A stretch of DNA of 64,000 bases from contig WGMZ01000011.1 of assembly GCA_016124735.1 (NCBI GenBank), positions 1 through 64,000 on the forward strand. Reading direction: 5' to 3'. A program made the translations under genes and the position numbers. Below are positions 46,343 to 54,204 of the stretch, piece by piece. Origin of the DNA: Bacteroidota bacterium (lineage in GTDB: Bacteria; Bacteroidota; Bacteroidia; UBA8524). How positions within the stretch are numbered: position 1 is the stretch's first letter; each line of letters starts with the position of its first letter. The notes under the pieces are model-generated. The model was not told where the DNA came from. It was given only the letters and a program-made list of their open reading frames with translations, and did no database searches.

Positions 46343-47470
46343 CTAAAGATTTCCTCTGCGGTCCTGTTCCCTTTCCAAGGCCTCAAAAAGTGCTTTGAAG
46401 TTGCCCTTTCCAAAAGACTTTGCTCCTTTACGTTGAATGATTTCATAAAACAGAGTTGGCCTGTCTTCTACAGGCTTGGTAAAGATTTGAAGCAGGTATC
46501 CTTCGTCGTCATGATCTACTAAGATGCCCAGTGGTGCCAAGTCATTAATGTCTTCATCAATCTCACCCACACGGTCCAGCAAATCATCATAATACGATTG
46601 CGGAACAGTAAGGAATTCAACTCCACGGCTTTTCAAATCAGATACAGTTTTCAGAATATCTTTGGTTGCAATTGCCACGTGTTGGACTCCCTGACTGCGG
46701 TAAAAATCGAGGTATTCCTCTACCTGAGACTTTTTCTTTCCTTCGGCTGGTTCATTGATTGGGAATTTTACATACCCATTGCCATTGCTCATTACCTTGC
46801 TCATAAGAGCAGAGTATTCGGTTGAGATGTCGTTGTCGTCGAAAGACAAAATATTTTTAAAGCCCATCACGTCTTCGTAGAAGGCTACCCATTTGTTCAT
46901 TTCATTCCAACCCACATTGCCAACACAATGGTCAACGTACAACAATCCGGCTTCGGATGGATTGTACTCTGATTCCCATTTCACATATCCCGGAAGAAAT
47001 TCTCCATTGTAGTCTTTGCGTTCCACAAAGATGTGAACCGTATCGCCATAAGTGTGAATCCCGGAGCGAACCACTTGTCCGTGCTTGTCTTTCTCTATGG
47101 TCGGTTCCATAAAGGATTTGGCTCCTCTTTTCGTTGTTTCTTCCCAGGCTTTTGTTGCATCGTCTACCCATAATGCCAAAACTTTCACCCCATCACCATG
47201 TTTGTATACATGATCGGCGATTGAACCTTCCGGATGAATAGGAGTAGTTAAAACAAAACGAAGTTTATTCTGAGTCAAAACATATGATGCGCGATCTTTC
47301 ACTCCGGTTTCTGGGCCGGCGTAGGCACAGCTTTGAAAACCAAATGCTGTTTTATAGTAATGGGCCGCCTGTTTAGCATTTCCCACATAAAATTCAACAT
47401 AATCGGTACCCTTCAATGGAAGGAAATCTTTTACAGTTTCCACGTCCTTGCTGGTTAATGTATCGTTCAT
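46343..47470 (-). CDS. hpd: 4-hydroxyphenylpyruvate dioxygenase
   Basis: Non-heme iron dioxygenase that turns 4-hydroxyphenylpyruvate into homogentisate in tyrosine breakdown. 375 residues, the normal length. Two vicinal-oxygen-chelate halves: the N-terminal GTDYVEFYVGNAKQAAHYYKTAFGFQ, and the C-terminal half with iron ligands in VDHCVGNV (His), VQHVAIATKDI (His) and the C-terminal YEIIQRKGAKSFGKGNFKALFEALEREQ (Glu). It lies 76 bases after hmgA on the same strand, so the two form a tyrosine catabolic unit. Confidence 0.95.
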   Translation of the reverse strand: MNDTLTSKDVETVKDFLPLKGTDYVEFYVGNAKQAAHYYKTAFGFQSCAYAGPETGVKDRASYVLTQNKLRFVLTTPIHPEGSIADHVYKHGDGVKVLALWVDDATKAWEETTKRGAKSFMEPTIEKDKHGQVVRSGIHTYGDTVHIFVERKDYNGEFLPGYVKWESEYNPSEAGLLYVDHCVGNVGWNEMNKWVAFYEDVMGFKNILSFDDNDISTEYSALMSKVMSNGNGYVKFPINEPAEGKKKSQVEEYLDFYRSQGVQHVAIATKDILKTVSDLKSRGVEFLTVPQSYYDDLLDRVGEIDEDINDLAPLGILVDHDDEGYLLQIFTKPVEDRPTLFYEIIQRKGAKSFGKGNFKALFEALEREQDRRGNL

Positions 47471-47498
47471 TTCTCTAATTTTTTATTTTCAAATCCTA

Positions 47499-47530
47499 AA
47501 TCTCAACTGCAAAACTAATGGCCTGAGATT
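47499..47530. repeat. Inverted repeat AATCTCA-N18-TGAGATT between hmgA and hpd
   Basis: AATCTCA (47499-47505) and TGAGATT (47524-47530) are perfect 7-base arms with 18 bases between. It could be a short RNA hairpin between the two genes or an operator for hpd; no T-run follows. Confidence 0.4.
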
Positions 47531-47546
47531 AAAAGCCAAAGCCACT

Positions 47547-48698
47547 TTATTCCATCCAGCTTTTCCAATAGCCTTCCTGCTCCATCTTCGCTCCTTCTTC
47601 TGTAATCATCAAAGGATAGAAAGGATCAATCATTACTGCCAATTCCAGTGTTTCTTTGGCACCGATGCTTTTTTCGACAGTACCCGGATGTGGTCCGTGA
47701 GGAATTCCTTTCGGATGCAGGGTTATCATACCTTTTTCCACATGTTTCCGGCTCATAAAATCTCCATCTACATAATACAGTATCTCGTCTGAGTCGACAT
47801 TGCTGTGGTTATAAGGTGCAGGAATGGCTTGTGGATGATAATCGTACAATCTCGGACAGAATGAGCATACCACAAAATTATGCCCCTCGAATGTTTGATG
47901 TACAGGTGGTGGCTGATGTATTCTGCCAGTAATTGGCTCAAAATCTTTGATATTAAAAATGTAAGGAAATACATACCCATCCCAGCCAACCGCATCAAAA
48001 GGATGGGTGGCGTAAGTATACGGATAAATCAACCCTTGCTTTTTAATCATCACCTGGAAGTCGCCTTTTTCATCGTGGGTCTGTAAATTTTCAGGAGTCC
48101 GTATATCACGCTCGCAGAATGGTGAATGCTCCAGAAGCTGGCCATTTTGATTGCGGTATCTTTTAGGGGTAGAAATTGGAGTTGGCGATTCCACAACAAA
48201 GTGGCGATTCTCTTTGGAATCGAATTCCAATTGGTAAATAGTACCGCGTGGAATAACGATATAATCTCCAAATCCGAATTTTAAATCACCATAGATGGAT
48301 TTCATCGTTCCACTTCCCTCATGGATAAAGAGAATTTCATCGGCATCACTGTTCTTGAAGAAGTAATTCATATTGGCCGATGGCGCCTGGGTTCCCAGTT
48401 GCAAGTCATTGTTCATCAAAAGGATTTTGCGACTTTTGATGTAGTCAGATTCAAAATTTCCAAAAGTCAAATAACTGCGGTGTTGCATGTTTTTCTTCAT
48501 TGCAATCTTTGGCTCCACGGAATACGCTTCTCCAATGTTTTTCACCAATGTGGGCGGATAACAATGATAGATTAGCGAATAAATGCTTGAAAATCCTTCT
48601 GTCGACACCAGCTCCTCAGCATATAGATTACCATCTGCTTTGCGGTAAACTGTGTGACGTTTATGGGGAATCTCCCCTCTTTTCTGATAAAATGGCAT
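47547..48698 (-). CDS. hmgA: Homogentisate 1,2-dioxygenase
   Basis: Iron-dependent ring-opening enzyme that acts on the product of Hpd to give maleylacetoacetate. 383 residues, slightly shorter than the human enzyme. Cupin-type core with DEILFIHEGSGTMKSIYGDLKFGFGDYIVIPRGTIYQLEF, and the later HQTFEGHNFVVCSFCPR, PYNHSNVDSDEILYYVDGDF and LHPKGIPHGPHPGTVEKSIGAKET, which hold the His/Glu iron ligands. Upstream of hpd, same operon. The following pathway enzymes are not in the window. Confidence 0.94.
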   Translation of the reverse strand: MPFYQKRGEIPHKRHTVYRKADGNLYAEELVSTEGFSSIYSLIYHCYPPTLVKNIGEAYSVEPKIAMKKNMQHRSYLTFGNFESDYIKSRKILLMNNDLQLGTQAPSANMNYFFKNSDADEILFIHEGSGTMKSIYGDLKFGFGDYIVIPRGTIYQLEFDSKENRHFVVESPTPISTPKRYRNQNGQLLEHSPFCERDIRTPENLQTHDEKGDFQVMIKKQGLIYPYTYATHPFDAVGWDGYVFPYIFNIKDFEPITGRIHQPPPVHQTFEGHNFVVCSFCPRLYDYHPQAIPAPYNHSNVDSDEILYYVDGDFMSRKHVEKGMITLHPKGIPHGPHPGTVEKSIGAKETLELAVMIDPFYPLMITEEGAKMEQEGYWKSWME

Positions 48699-48784
48699 AA
48701 TATACGTTCAATAAGCAACGAGCTTTCAATTTGCTTCGTTTCTAAATTGTGTTCAAAATTAGTGAAATTCGCAGGCAGCATTCT

Positions 48785-49798
48785 ATGAGAAAAGTCAGCT
48801 TTTATATCCTTCTTGCCATTGTGCTTTTTGCAACGGCATGTCAAAACCCTGATAACAAAACGAAGAAACCTGATAATGGCAGTGATTATCCAGAGTACAC
48901 CAGCGAGTTAACAAAACATATTTTGGCCAATCCGGATGACGCAAACGCATTGTTTGAGCGTGCTGTCAATCTATTCGATCATGGAGATGACTCGCTCGCC
49001 TACCTTGATATTAAAAAAACCATCGAATTGGCTCCCGATAATTCAGTTTATTACCTGGCCTACGGAGAAATTGCTTACCGTAATAACGAAATTGCTGATG
49101 CTCAAACGGCCATTAAGCATGCGATCGAACTGGACCCAAAATTTAAGGAAGCTTACCTCCGCCTCGCCCGTATTCAGTTTGACCTGAAGGATTTCAATGC
49201 CTGCAATAAAACCTTGGAGACATTAAGTTTAAAGGTCGGTGAGCTACCTGATTCTTACTTTATTTTCGGCCTCATCAAAAAGGAGCTTGGTGATACCTCA
49301 TCTGCAATTGCTAATTTCAGAAAGACCGTGGCTCTTGATAATGATTATTTCGATGCCTATATGCAACTTGGATTGCTTTTTGGCGCACAAAAAAATAAGC
49401 TGGGCATCGATTACCTGAATAATGCCGTTCGAATTCATGAAAACAGCACCGAGGCCCTTTATGCTCGTGGAAAGTTATACCAGGACCTGGGTGCCTATAA
49501 AAACGCAACGGAAGATTACGACCGCATTGTAACGCTCAATCCGGATTATGCCGCAGCCTATTATAATGTTGGCTGGATCAATTTTCGGGTCGAACATTTT
49601 GAACGTGCCATCGAATATTTCAATAAGGCGGTCATTGCAGATGAAGAATATGCTGACGCATATTATATGCGGGGTTTATCCTATCAGGCTTTAGGAAACA
49701 ATTCCGAGGCCCGCAGAAATTATCAGGCCTGCCTGAAGCTCAACCCCGAACATAAGCTGGCTGGCGAGATGATGCAATTGATAAGTTCTAATCCTTGA
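48785..49798 (+). CDS. TPR-repeat lipoprotein
   Basis: 337 residues with a lipoprotein signal (LFATACQN, Cys about 18), then at least seven TPR units from residue 45 on (ALFERAVNLFDHGDDSLAYLDIKKTIELAPD, YLAYGEIAYRNNEIADAQTAIKHAIELDP and so on to RRNYQACLKLNPEHKLAGEMM). Envelope scaffold; TPR lipoproteins of this kind often serve outer-membrane complexes. The ATG at 48785 was chosen because the upstream in-frame start adds a non-signal leader. Divergent from hmgA. Confidence 0.84.
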   Translation: MRKVSFYILLAIVLFATACQNPDNKTKKPDNGSDYPEYTSELTKHILANPDDANALFERAVNLFDHGDDSLAYLDIKKTIELAPDNSVYYLAYGEIAYRNNEIADAQTAIKHAIELDPKFKEAYLRLARIQFDLKDFNACNKTLETLSLKVGELPDSYFIFGLIKKELGDTSSAIANFRKTVALDNDYFDAYMQLGLLFGAQKNKLGIDYLNNAVRIHENSTEALYARGKLYQDLGAYKNATEDYDRIVTLNPDYAAAYYNVGWINFRVEHFERAIEYFNKAVIADEEYADAYYMRGLSYQALGNNSEARRNYQACLKLNPEHKLAGEMMQLISSNP

Positions 49799-50136
49799 AA
49801 CGAAGGGTTTTCCCTTCTTTCATCACCCTCTTTTTTGCGGTTTCCCAAGTGGGTAGTTAGTTCCTCGGCAGTGTAATTCAGAGTCCTGATTTCGCTTGCA
49901 ATATTTGCTGATTTTTTCATGGCAGCTCCATGCGCCCCTGAACGATAAAAACGTTGACGGTCTTCTTCTGTTTTCCATGAACTCATGGTATAATGATTCA
50001 GACCGAACCCGGTGCTTTTCATTTTTACAAATCCATTCTCCCCCTTCAATTGATTTACGATTTTCATTGCATTGAAGGTCAGGGGGAATAACTTCCATAC
50101 TGATCGAAGTTTGATGTAGGTGAGGGTGATGAACAC
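49723..50136 (-). pseudogene. Frameshifted DUF3291/monooxygenase-like small gene
   Basis: The first about 95 residues from the GTG at 50136 (MFITLTYIKLRSVWKLFPLTFNAMKIVNQLKGENGFVKMKSTGFGLNHYTMSSWKTEEDRQRFYRSGAHGAAMKKSANIASEIRTLNY) form a clean ferredoxin-like domain of the DUF3291 type. The tail then becomes unrelated (HLGNRKKEGDERRENPSF...). Reading one base over restores LPTWETAKKRVMKEGKTLRFKD and a stop at 49788. The cause appears to be a 4-base tandem duplication, AGTTAGTT on the plus strand at 49855-49862. Without it the gene would end at 49788 and the overlap with the convergent TPR gene would shrink from 76 to 11 bases. Confidence 0.7.
49855..49862. repeat. 4-base tandem duplication causing a frameshift
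   Basis: AGTTAGTT on the plus strand. Removing one AGTT restores the conserved C-terminal frame of the DUF3291-like gene. Confidence 0.6.
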
Positions 50137-50152
50137 GATTATGGGTTTTACA

Positions 50153-51931
50153 TTAGAAAAAACGAAGGCCAATTCGCCCACCTATCCATGCCTGTAAGTG
50201 AATAGTACTGCTGCCTATCGACTGGTTGACAATGGGTTTCGAATAAATTGGACTAAAACTTTCACTGTAGGCGGGATTCATTTCATCCACAATAAAAACA
50301 TTTCCGGTTATACCTGCCGCAAGAGATATTTTCTTCGCCAGCCTGAAATCAAGTCCGGCGTATGTTTGTCCCATCTCACTCAGATAAAGTTGGGGCGCTC
50401 CCTTTCCAATCTGGCTAAACGTTAAATCAAAATCAAGATAATGCTTACCCAAAGGAATGCTGGTACCGGCGCCATACCCGATCATCCATAGCATTTGGCC
50501 GTTAGCAGACAGCGTGCGCGGATCCACTCCGACATGAATAATATTGTGGAACCAGTTCGTTCCGGTTCGAAAAGCCATGCGGGTAAAAAATAATTCATCC
50601 GCCCCTACTTCCCATTTATGGTAGCCTTTTTTTACAATGCTAAATAATCCAAGAGAAACTCCTTTCACTGTATCCGCGATATTAATGAGTCCAATTTGAA
50701 CTCCCTTTACCTTTCCTGCCCAATTGAAAATTCCCGCTACCTGAGCTCCATAGACCTCATTGGCCTTATTGCATATTCCTGCAGCCTGAAGACCATTTAC
50801 CCGGGCTTTATTAAAATTAAATATCCCGGCAGCCTGAATTCCAGTGACATTCCCTTTGTTTGAGTTAAAAATTCCGGCCGTTTGAATTCCATTGACGTTT
50901 CCAGCGCTTCGATTGAAAATTCCTGCCGCCTGCAGTCCATAAACTGTTCCTCCTACCAGATTAAAGATCCCCGCAGCCTGGATATAGCGAACATTCTCCT
51001 GGTCGATATTAAAAATGCCGCCCAGTTCCATCCGGTTGACACCCCTGGCATAGCCTCCAATCAGATTCAAAGAATAATCATTGATAATATTCCCCGACAA
51101 CAAACGGTTGGTACTGATACCTGGTAGCAGGGAAAATTGAAATTTTTTAAAAAATATTTCGTGAATATTGATTGAATTGAAGCGAAGTTTCTCATTCAGA
51201 AAGTGCCCAATCTCATTGAAATCCGATTGTATTTCTTTTTTCCAATCGCGAAGAATCGTAACGCTGTCTTGTGTCAATATGCCGACACTGTCCTGACTTA
51301 TTGAATCTTGTAAAAGATCATGATCTTGTTCGATAACTGAGGGGAAAAGTGTTAATTCTACCGATTGAAAGCCCTCTTTTGGGATAAAATACACCGTATC
51401 CCGGTAACCCTGTTTTTTGATGAGCAAGGTCAAGGCATTGGAATTTTCCCCCAGTTCCAATTCGAAATGGCCGTTCTCGTCGGTAACAGCAGAATAGAAA
51501 GCCATGGTGTCATAGACGCTGACTCCCTTCAGATAATTTCCCGATACTCCTTCTATAACATATCCACTGATGCGAATTTTCTGAAAGGTAGGTTTGGGCA
51601 CAGGTGGATGCCTGGTCGGTTGTAGGATGATATAATGCCCTTTCGTCCGATATTCGACCCAGCCGTGAAAAATTTGATCCAGCACAAAGCGCACAGGCTT
51701 GTCTTTGAAGTGGGCGTCCACAATTTTGTCGTCGCGAACTAATTCAGGATTGTAGGAAAAGCTGAGGCGAGCCTGGTTTTCCATCTGTTTCAATACCTCG
51801 GCAATTTTTACCCGTTTGAGCTCCAGACTCACTTTCCTTTCCAGTGGATTCTGCGCTTGAATCGAAGTGCTCCCTGCCAGAGCAAATAATAGGATGAGGA
51901 AGTTTCTTACCCTCTGATTAATGACATGCAT
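50153..51931 (-). CDS. STN-domain surface protein with AGIFN repeats, third gene of a FecI/FecR operon
   Basis: 592 residues. Signal peptide about 1-27; STN domain about 28-92 (KVSLELKRVKIAEVLKQMENQARLSFSYN), the part of TonB-dependent transducers that signals to FecR; a CarboxypepD_reg domain about 105-180; a linker; then about eight 16-residue repeats of the form GLQAAGIFN at about 310-430, resembling the LA_2272 surface repeat; and a beta-rich C-terminus likely to be a membrane barrel. There is no TonB plug domain and no classical receptor barrel. Its ATG lies inside the last codons of fecR. I take it to be the sensor of the operon. Confidence 0.85.
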   Translation of the reverse strand: MHVINQRVRNFLILLFALAGSTSIQAQNPLERKVSLELKRVKIAEVLKQMENQARLSFSYNPELVRDDKIVDAHFKDKPVRFVLDQIFHGWVEYRTKGHYIILQPTRHPPVPKPTFQKIRISGYVIEGVSGNYLKGVSVYDTMAFYSAVTDENGHFELELGENSNALTLLIKKQGYRDTVYFIPKEGFQSVELTLFPSVIEQDHDLLQDSISQDSVGILTQDSVTILRDWKKEIQSDFNEIGHFLNEKLRFNSINIHEIFFKKFQFSLLPGISTNRLLSGNIINDYSLNLIGGYARGVNRMELGGIFNIDQENVRYIQAAGIFNLVGGTVYGLQAAGIFNRSAGNVNGIQTAGIFNSNKGNVTGIQAAGIFNFNKARVNGLQAAGICNKANEVYGAQVAGIFNWAGKVKGVQIGLINIADTVKGVSLGLFSIVKKGYHKWEVGADELFFTRMAFRTGTNWFHNIIHVGVDPRTLSANGQMLWMIGYGAGTSIPLGKHYLDFDLTFSQIGKGAPQLYLSEMGQTYAGLDFRLAKKISLAAGITGNVFIVDEMNPAYSESFSPIYSKPIVNQSIGSSTIHLQAWIGGRIGLRFF

Positions 51932-52883
51932 TTCCTTGAATAATGATTTGTTGATCCGTTTCCATTGTTTCAAGCTGAAGAGTCAATTCAAGGATTTCCA
52001 GCATGGCTTCTAAGGTCTCATCGCGGAATTGAACGTCGATTCGGCACGAATTCAATTTTGGGTTTGCCAAAACCACCTGCTTGGTAAAATGATCATTCAA
52101 TTCCGCAATTACCTGACCGAGTGTTTTGCTTTCAAAATCGAAACTTCCCGTCTCAATCGGAGGAACAGGACGCATCACCACAAACTCTTTGGAAGATCGT
52201 ATGTAATAAGCAGATTCATTTGCCACCAATTCAATGCCTTCCTCTGATGAGCTCATGCCAACCCTTCCTTCGAATACCTGAACTCTGACGGTATCATTTT
52301 CCGGCAAAGCCTCCACATGAAAGACAGTGCCCAGGTCAGTGATGCGCAAATCCAGGGAATGCAACACAAATGGATGCTCCGTTTGATGTTCAACTTCAAA
52401 ATCTGCCACCCCGTCGAATTGATACTCACGAGACAGTGGGTCGGAAGACAGAGCAACCAAATGGGTCCCTGGTTTCAGATTCACTGTGCTGTTGTCGGGA
52501 AGTTTCACTTCCAGGCTTCTCTTCTCTGTATGGTATTCCATTGGTGTCTCGGCGCCTTTAAAAACGAGGAAATAACCCAGTAAAGCCACCAACACAATGG
52601 AAGCCGCAATGGCCAATGAACGCCGGAAACCAATTTGAATTTTTCCGGATTGCCGATTAACCGATACCGGGGCAATTTTTCGCCAGGCTGCATCCACGTC
52701 AAATGTTCGGGTTTTCCGAATGCTTGCGCCTGCATAGAATACAAATTCCATGTCCTGGAAATATTTTTCATTTTCCGTATCCAGGCGCCGCCATTCCTGC
52801 AGTTCCTTTGCTTCCAAAGCAGATGATTCTCCGGTGAAATGGCGTGCCATCAATGCTTCGATATGTTCATTGTAATCGGTCAT
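51918..52883 (-). CDS. FecR-family anti-sigma factor (DUF4974 C-terminus)
   Basis: 321 residues: a cytoplasmic N-terminal sigma-binding part (about 1-85), one transmembrane helix (SLAIAASIVLVALLGYFLVF, about 88-107), a periplasmic FecR domain (LEVKLPDNSTVNLKPGTHLVALSSDPLSREYQFDGVADFEVEHQTEHPFVL), and a C-terminal DUF4974 domain that is itself STN-like (FESKTLGQVIAELNDHFTKQVV). It holds or activates the sigma factor encoded just upstream. ATGA overlap with the sigma gene and 14-base overlap with the STN gene. Confidence 0.92.
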   Translation of the reverse strand: MTDYNEHIEALMARHFTGESSALEAKELQEWRRLDTENEKYFQDMEFVFYAGASIRKTRTFDVDAAWRKIAPVSVNRQSGKIQIGFRRSLAIAASIVLVALLGYFLVFKGAETPMEYHTEKRSLEVKLPDNSTVNLKPGTHLVALSSDPLSREYQFDGVADFEVEHQTEHPFVLHSLDLRITDLGTVFHVEALPENDTVRVQVFEGRVGMSSSEEGIELVANESAYYIRSSKEFVVMRPVPPIETGSFDFESKTLGQVIAELNDHFTKQVVLANPKLNSCRIDVQFRDETLEAMLEILELTLQLETMETDQQIIIQGNACH

Positions 52884-53458
52884 AGCAGCATGGATTCAGT
52901 CAGGTAAAGGAGTAATAACGGGAGATAATCGCTCAATGCTTCTCTTAACAAGCGGAGTGCCTTTCCCATTTGTTTCTCGACAGCCTTCACGGAAACTCCT
53001 TGAGCACTCGCTATTTCAGCATAGCTCATGCCTTCATAGCGGCTCATCTCGAAGGTCTCACGGCATCGGACCGGCAGAGCTTCCACCGCCTTTTGGATTT
53101 CCCTGCTCAATTCTCTGGAAATGACTTCCTGAGCAGTGTGTTCAACCGCCGGGTTGGTTCGGCCCACTACATGATCTCTGTGCTCGTTTCGAACTTTTTC
53201 ATGACGGAGGCGGTTCAAACTCGCATTGTTCACCGCCCGATACAGGTAGGCCTGCAGAGTGGTATTGATTTGAATCTGTTCCTTCTTGTTCCAAATGTTT
53301 ACGAAAACCTGTTGCACTGCTTCTTCAGCTTCGTCAGGATCTTTGAGGAAGGTGTACGCATAATTGCATAAAGCCTGGTAGTACGTCCGGAAGGCCTTTT
53401 CAAATTCCCGTACGTCTCCCTGCTGAATCAAATCTAATCGCAAATCTTCCGGATGCAC
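52880..53458 (-). CDS. ECF RNA polymerase sigma factor (FecI-like)
   Basis: 192 residues with sigma region 2 (FEKAFRTYYQALCNYAYTFLKDPDEAEEAVQQVFVNIWNKKEQI, YLYRAVNNASLNRLRHEK) and region 4 (VEALPVRCRETFEMSRYEGMSYAEIASAQGVSVKAVEKQMGKALRLLREAL), no other regions: an extracytoplasmic-function sigma factor of the Bacteroidota FecI type. Expected targets are its own operon and outer-membrane genes. The start is GTG at 53458, 4 bases past a -7 box; an internal TTG at codon 6 is a possible alternative. First gene of the sigma-FecR-STN operon. Confidence 0.92.
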   Translation of the reverse strand: MHPEDLRLDLIQQGDVREFEKAFRTYYQALCNYAYTFLKDPDEAEEAVQQVFVNIWNKKEQIQINTTLQAYLYRAVNNASLNRLRHEKVRNEHRDHVVGRTNPAVEHTAQEVISRELSREIQKAVEALPVRCRETFEMSRYEGMSYAEIASAQGVSVKAVEKQMGKALRLLREALSDYLPLLLLYLTESMLL

Positions 53459-53462
53459 AGAG

Positions 53463-53490
53463 CAAATATATTCATCTGCTTTGAATGCAA
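53463..53490 (-). promoter_or_regulatory. Promoter of the sigma-FecR-STN operon
   Basis: On the minus strand TTG (53488-53490) and TATATTTG (53463-53470) are exactly 17 bases apart, a housekeeping-type promoter. It ends 4 bases before the GTG, so the mRNA would be leaderless or use a later start. Confidence 0.7.
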
Positions 53491-53633
53491 TCCTGACTTT
53501 GCTTTAGAACACGGCAGATGGAAGCTACCCTACCCTGGGATTGAAAAAAATTTATACTTGATAGTTTCGTCCAGAGATTAGAAAAGGAAGGGCATATTTC
53601 CAAATCATCAGAGTATTGTAAAGTTTATCCTGA

Positions 53634-54050
53634 CTATTTCTTAAAAGACTTGACGATGGGAGACACTCTCACCGATCCATCTTTATTTTGAATATTATCA
53701 ATGATAATGCGATCACCAGGCTTAAGGATATTTTGATAGCGCTCAAAAAACTGTATAATAGATGATTGATCTTTTCCTGAAATCAATTCAGCATCTCCCC
53801 GCATGGGTGAATATACGAGGATACAGGTAAGCTCTTCGTTCACGATCAAGCCTTTTTTGAAAAATTCAGTTTTGACAATTTTTTGCTTGAAGTCCTCCAC
53901 AGTAGTCAGGTCTAAATCTTTCTTCATCTGCTTGCCTTCTGCGTTCTCAAAAGTCAGCAAAAGATGAGATCTATCTTCATTTTCAGGGATAAAAGCTGTT
54001 GCTATTCCCGTTAAAACCAGCGCCAGGGAGATAATCCAAAACTTTTTCAT
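53634..54050 (-). CDS. Secreted protein of unknown function
   Basis: 138 residues. Signal peptide about 1-20 (LTGIATAFIP). The mature part alternates helix and strand (TVEDFKQKIVKTEFFKKGLIVNEELTCILVYSPMRGDAEL) and ends ILKPGDRIIIDNIQNKDGSVRVSPIVKSFKK. The last segment reads like the beta domain that follows gliding-motility GldM-type repeats, but this is a weak resemblance. Not coupled to its neighbours. Confidence 0.68.
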   Translation of the reverse strand: MKKFWIISLALVLTGIATAFIPENEDRSHLLLTFENAEGKQMKKDLDLTTVEDFKQKIVKTEFFKKGLIVNEELTCILVYSPMRGDAELISGKDQSSIIQFFERYQNILKPGDRIIIDNIQNKDGSVRVSPIVKSFKK

Positions 54051-54204
54051 AATTACGGTATTAAGTGGCTTAATATACAGAATTTCTACTTAGTCAACTT
54101 CATCGTTTCATCATTTATTGTAAGGAATCTTTCTTTCGCCCTATTTTCCCGGTATTCCGCCGAGATTTCCTCCCTGAATTTCACTAAACTTGCAGTCATT
54201 TTTT

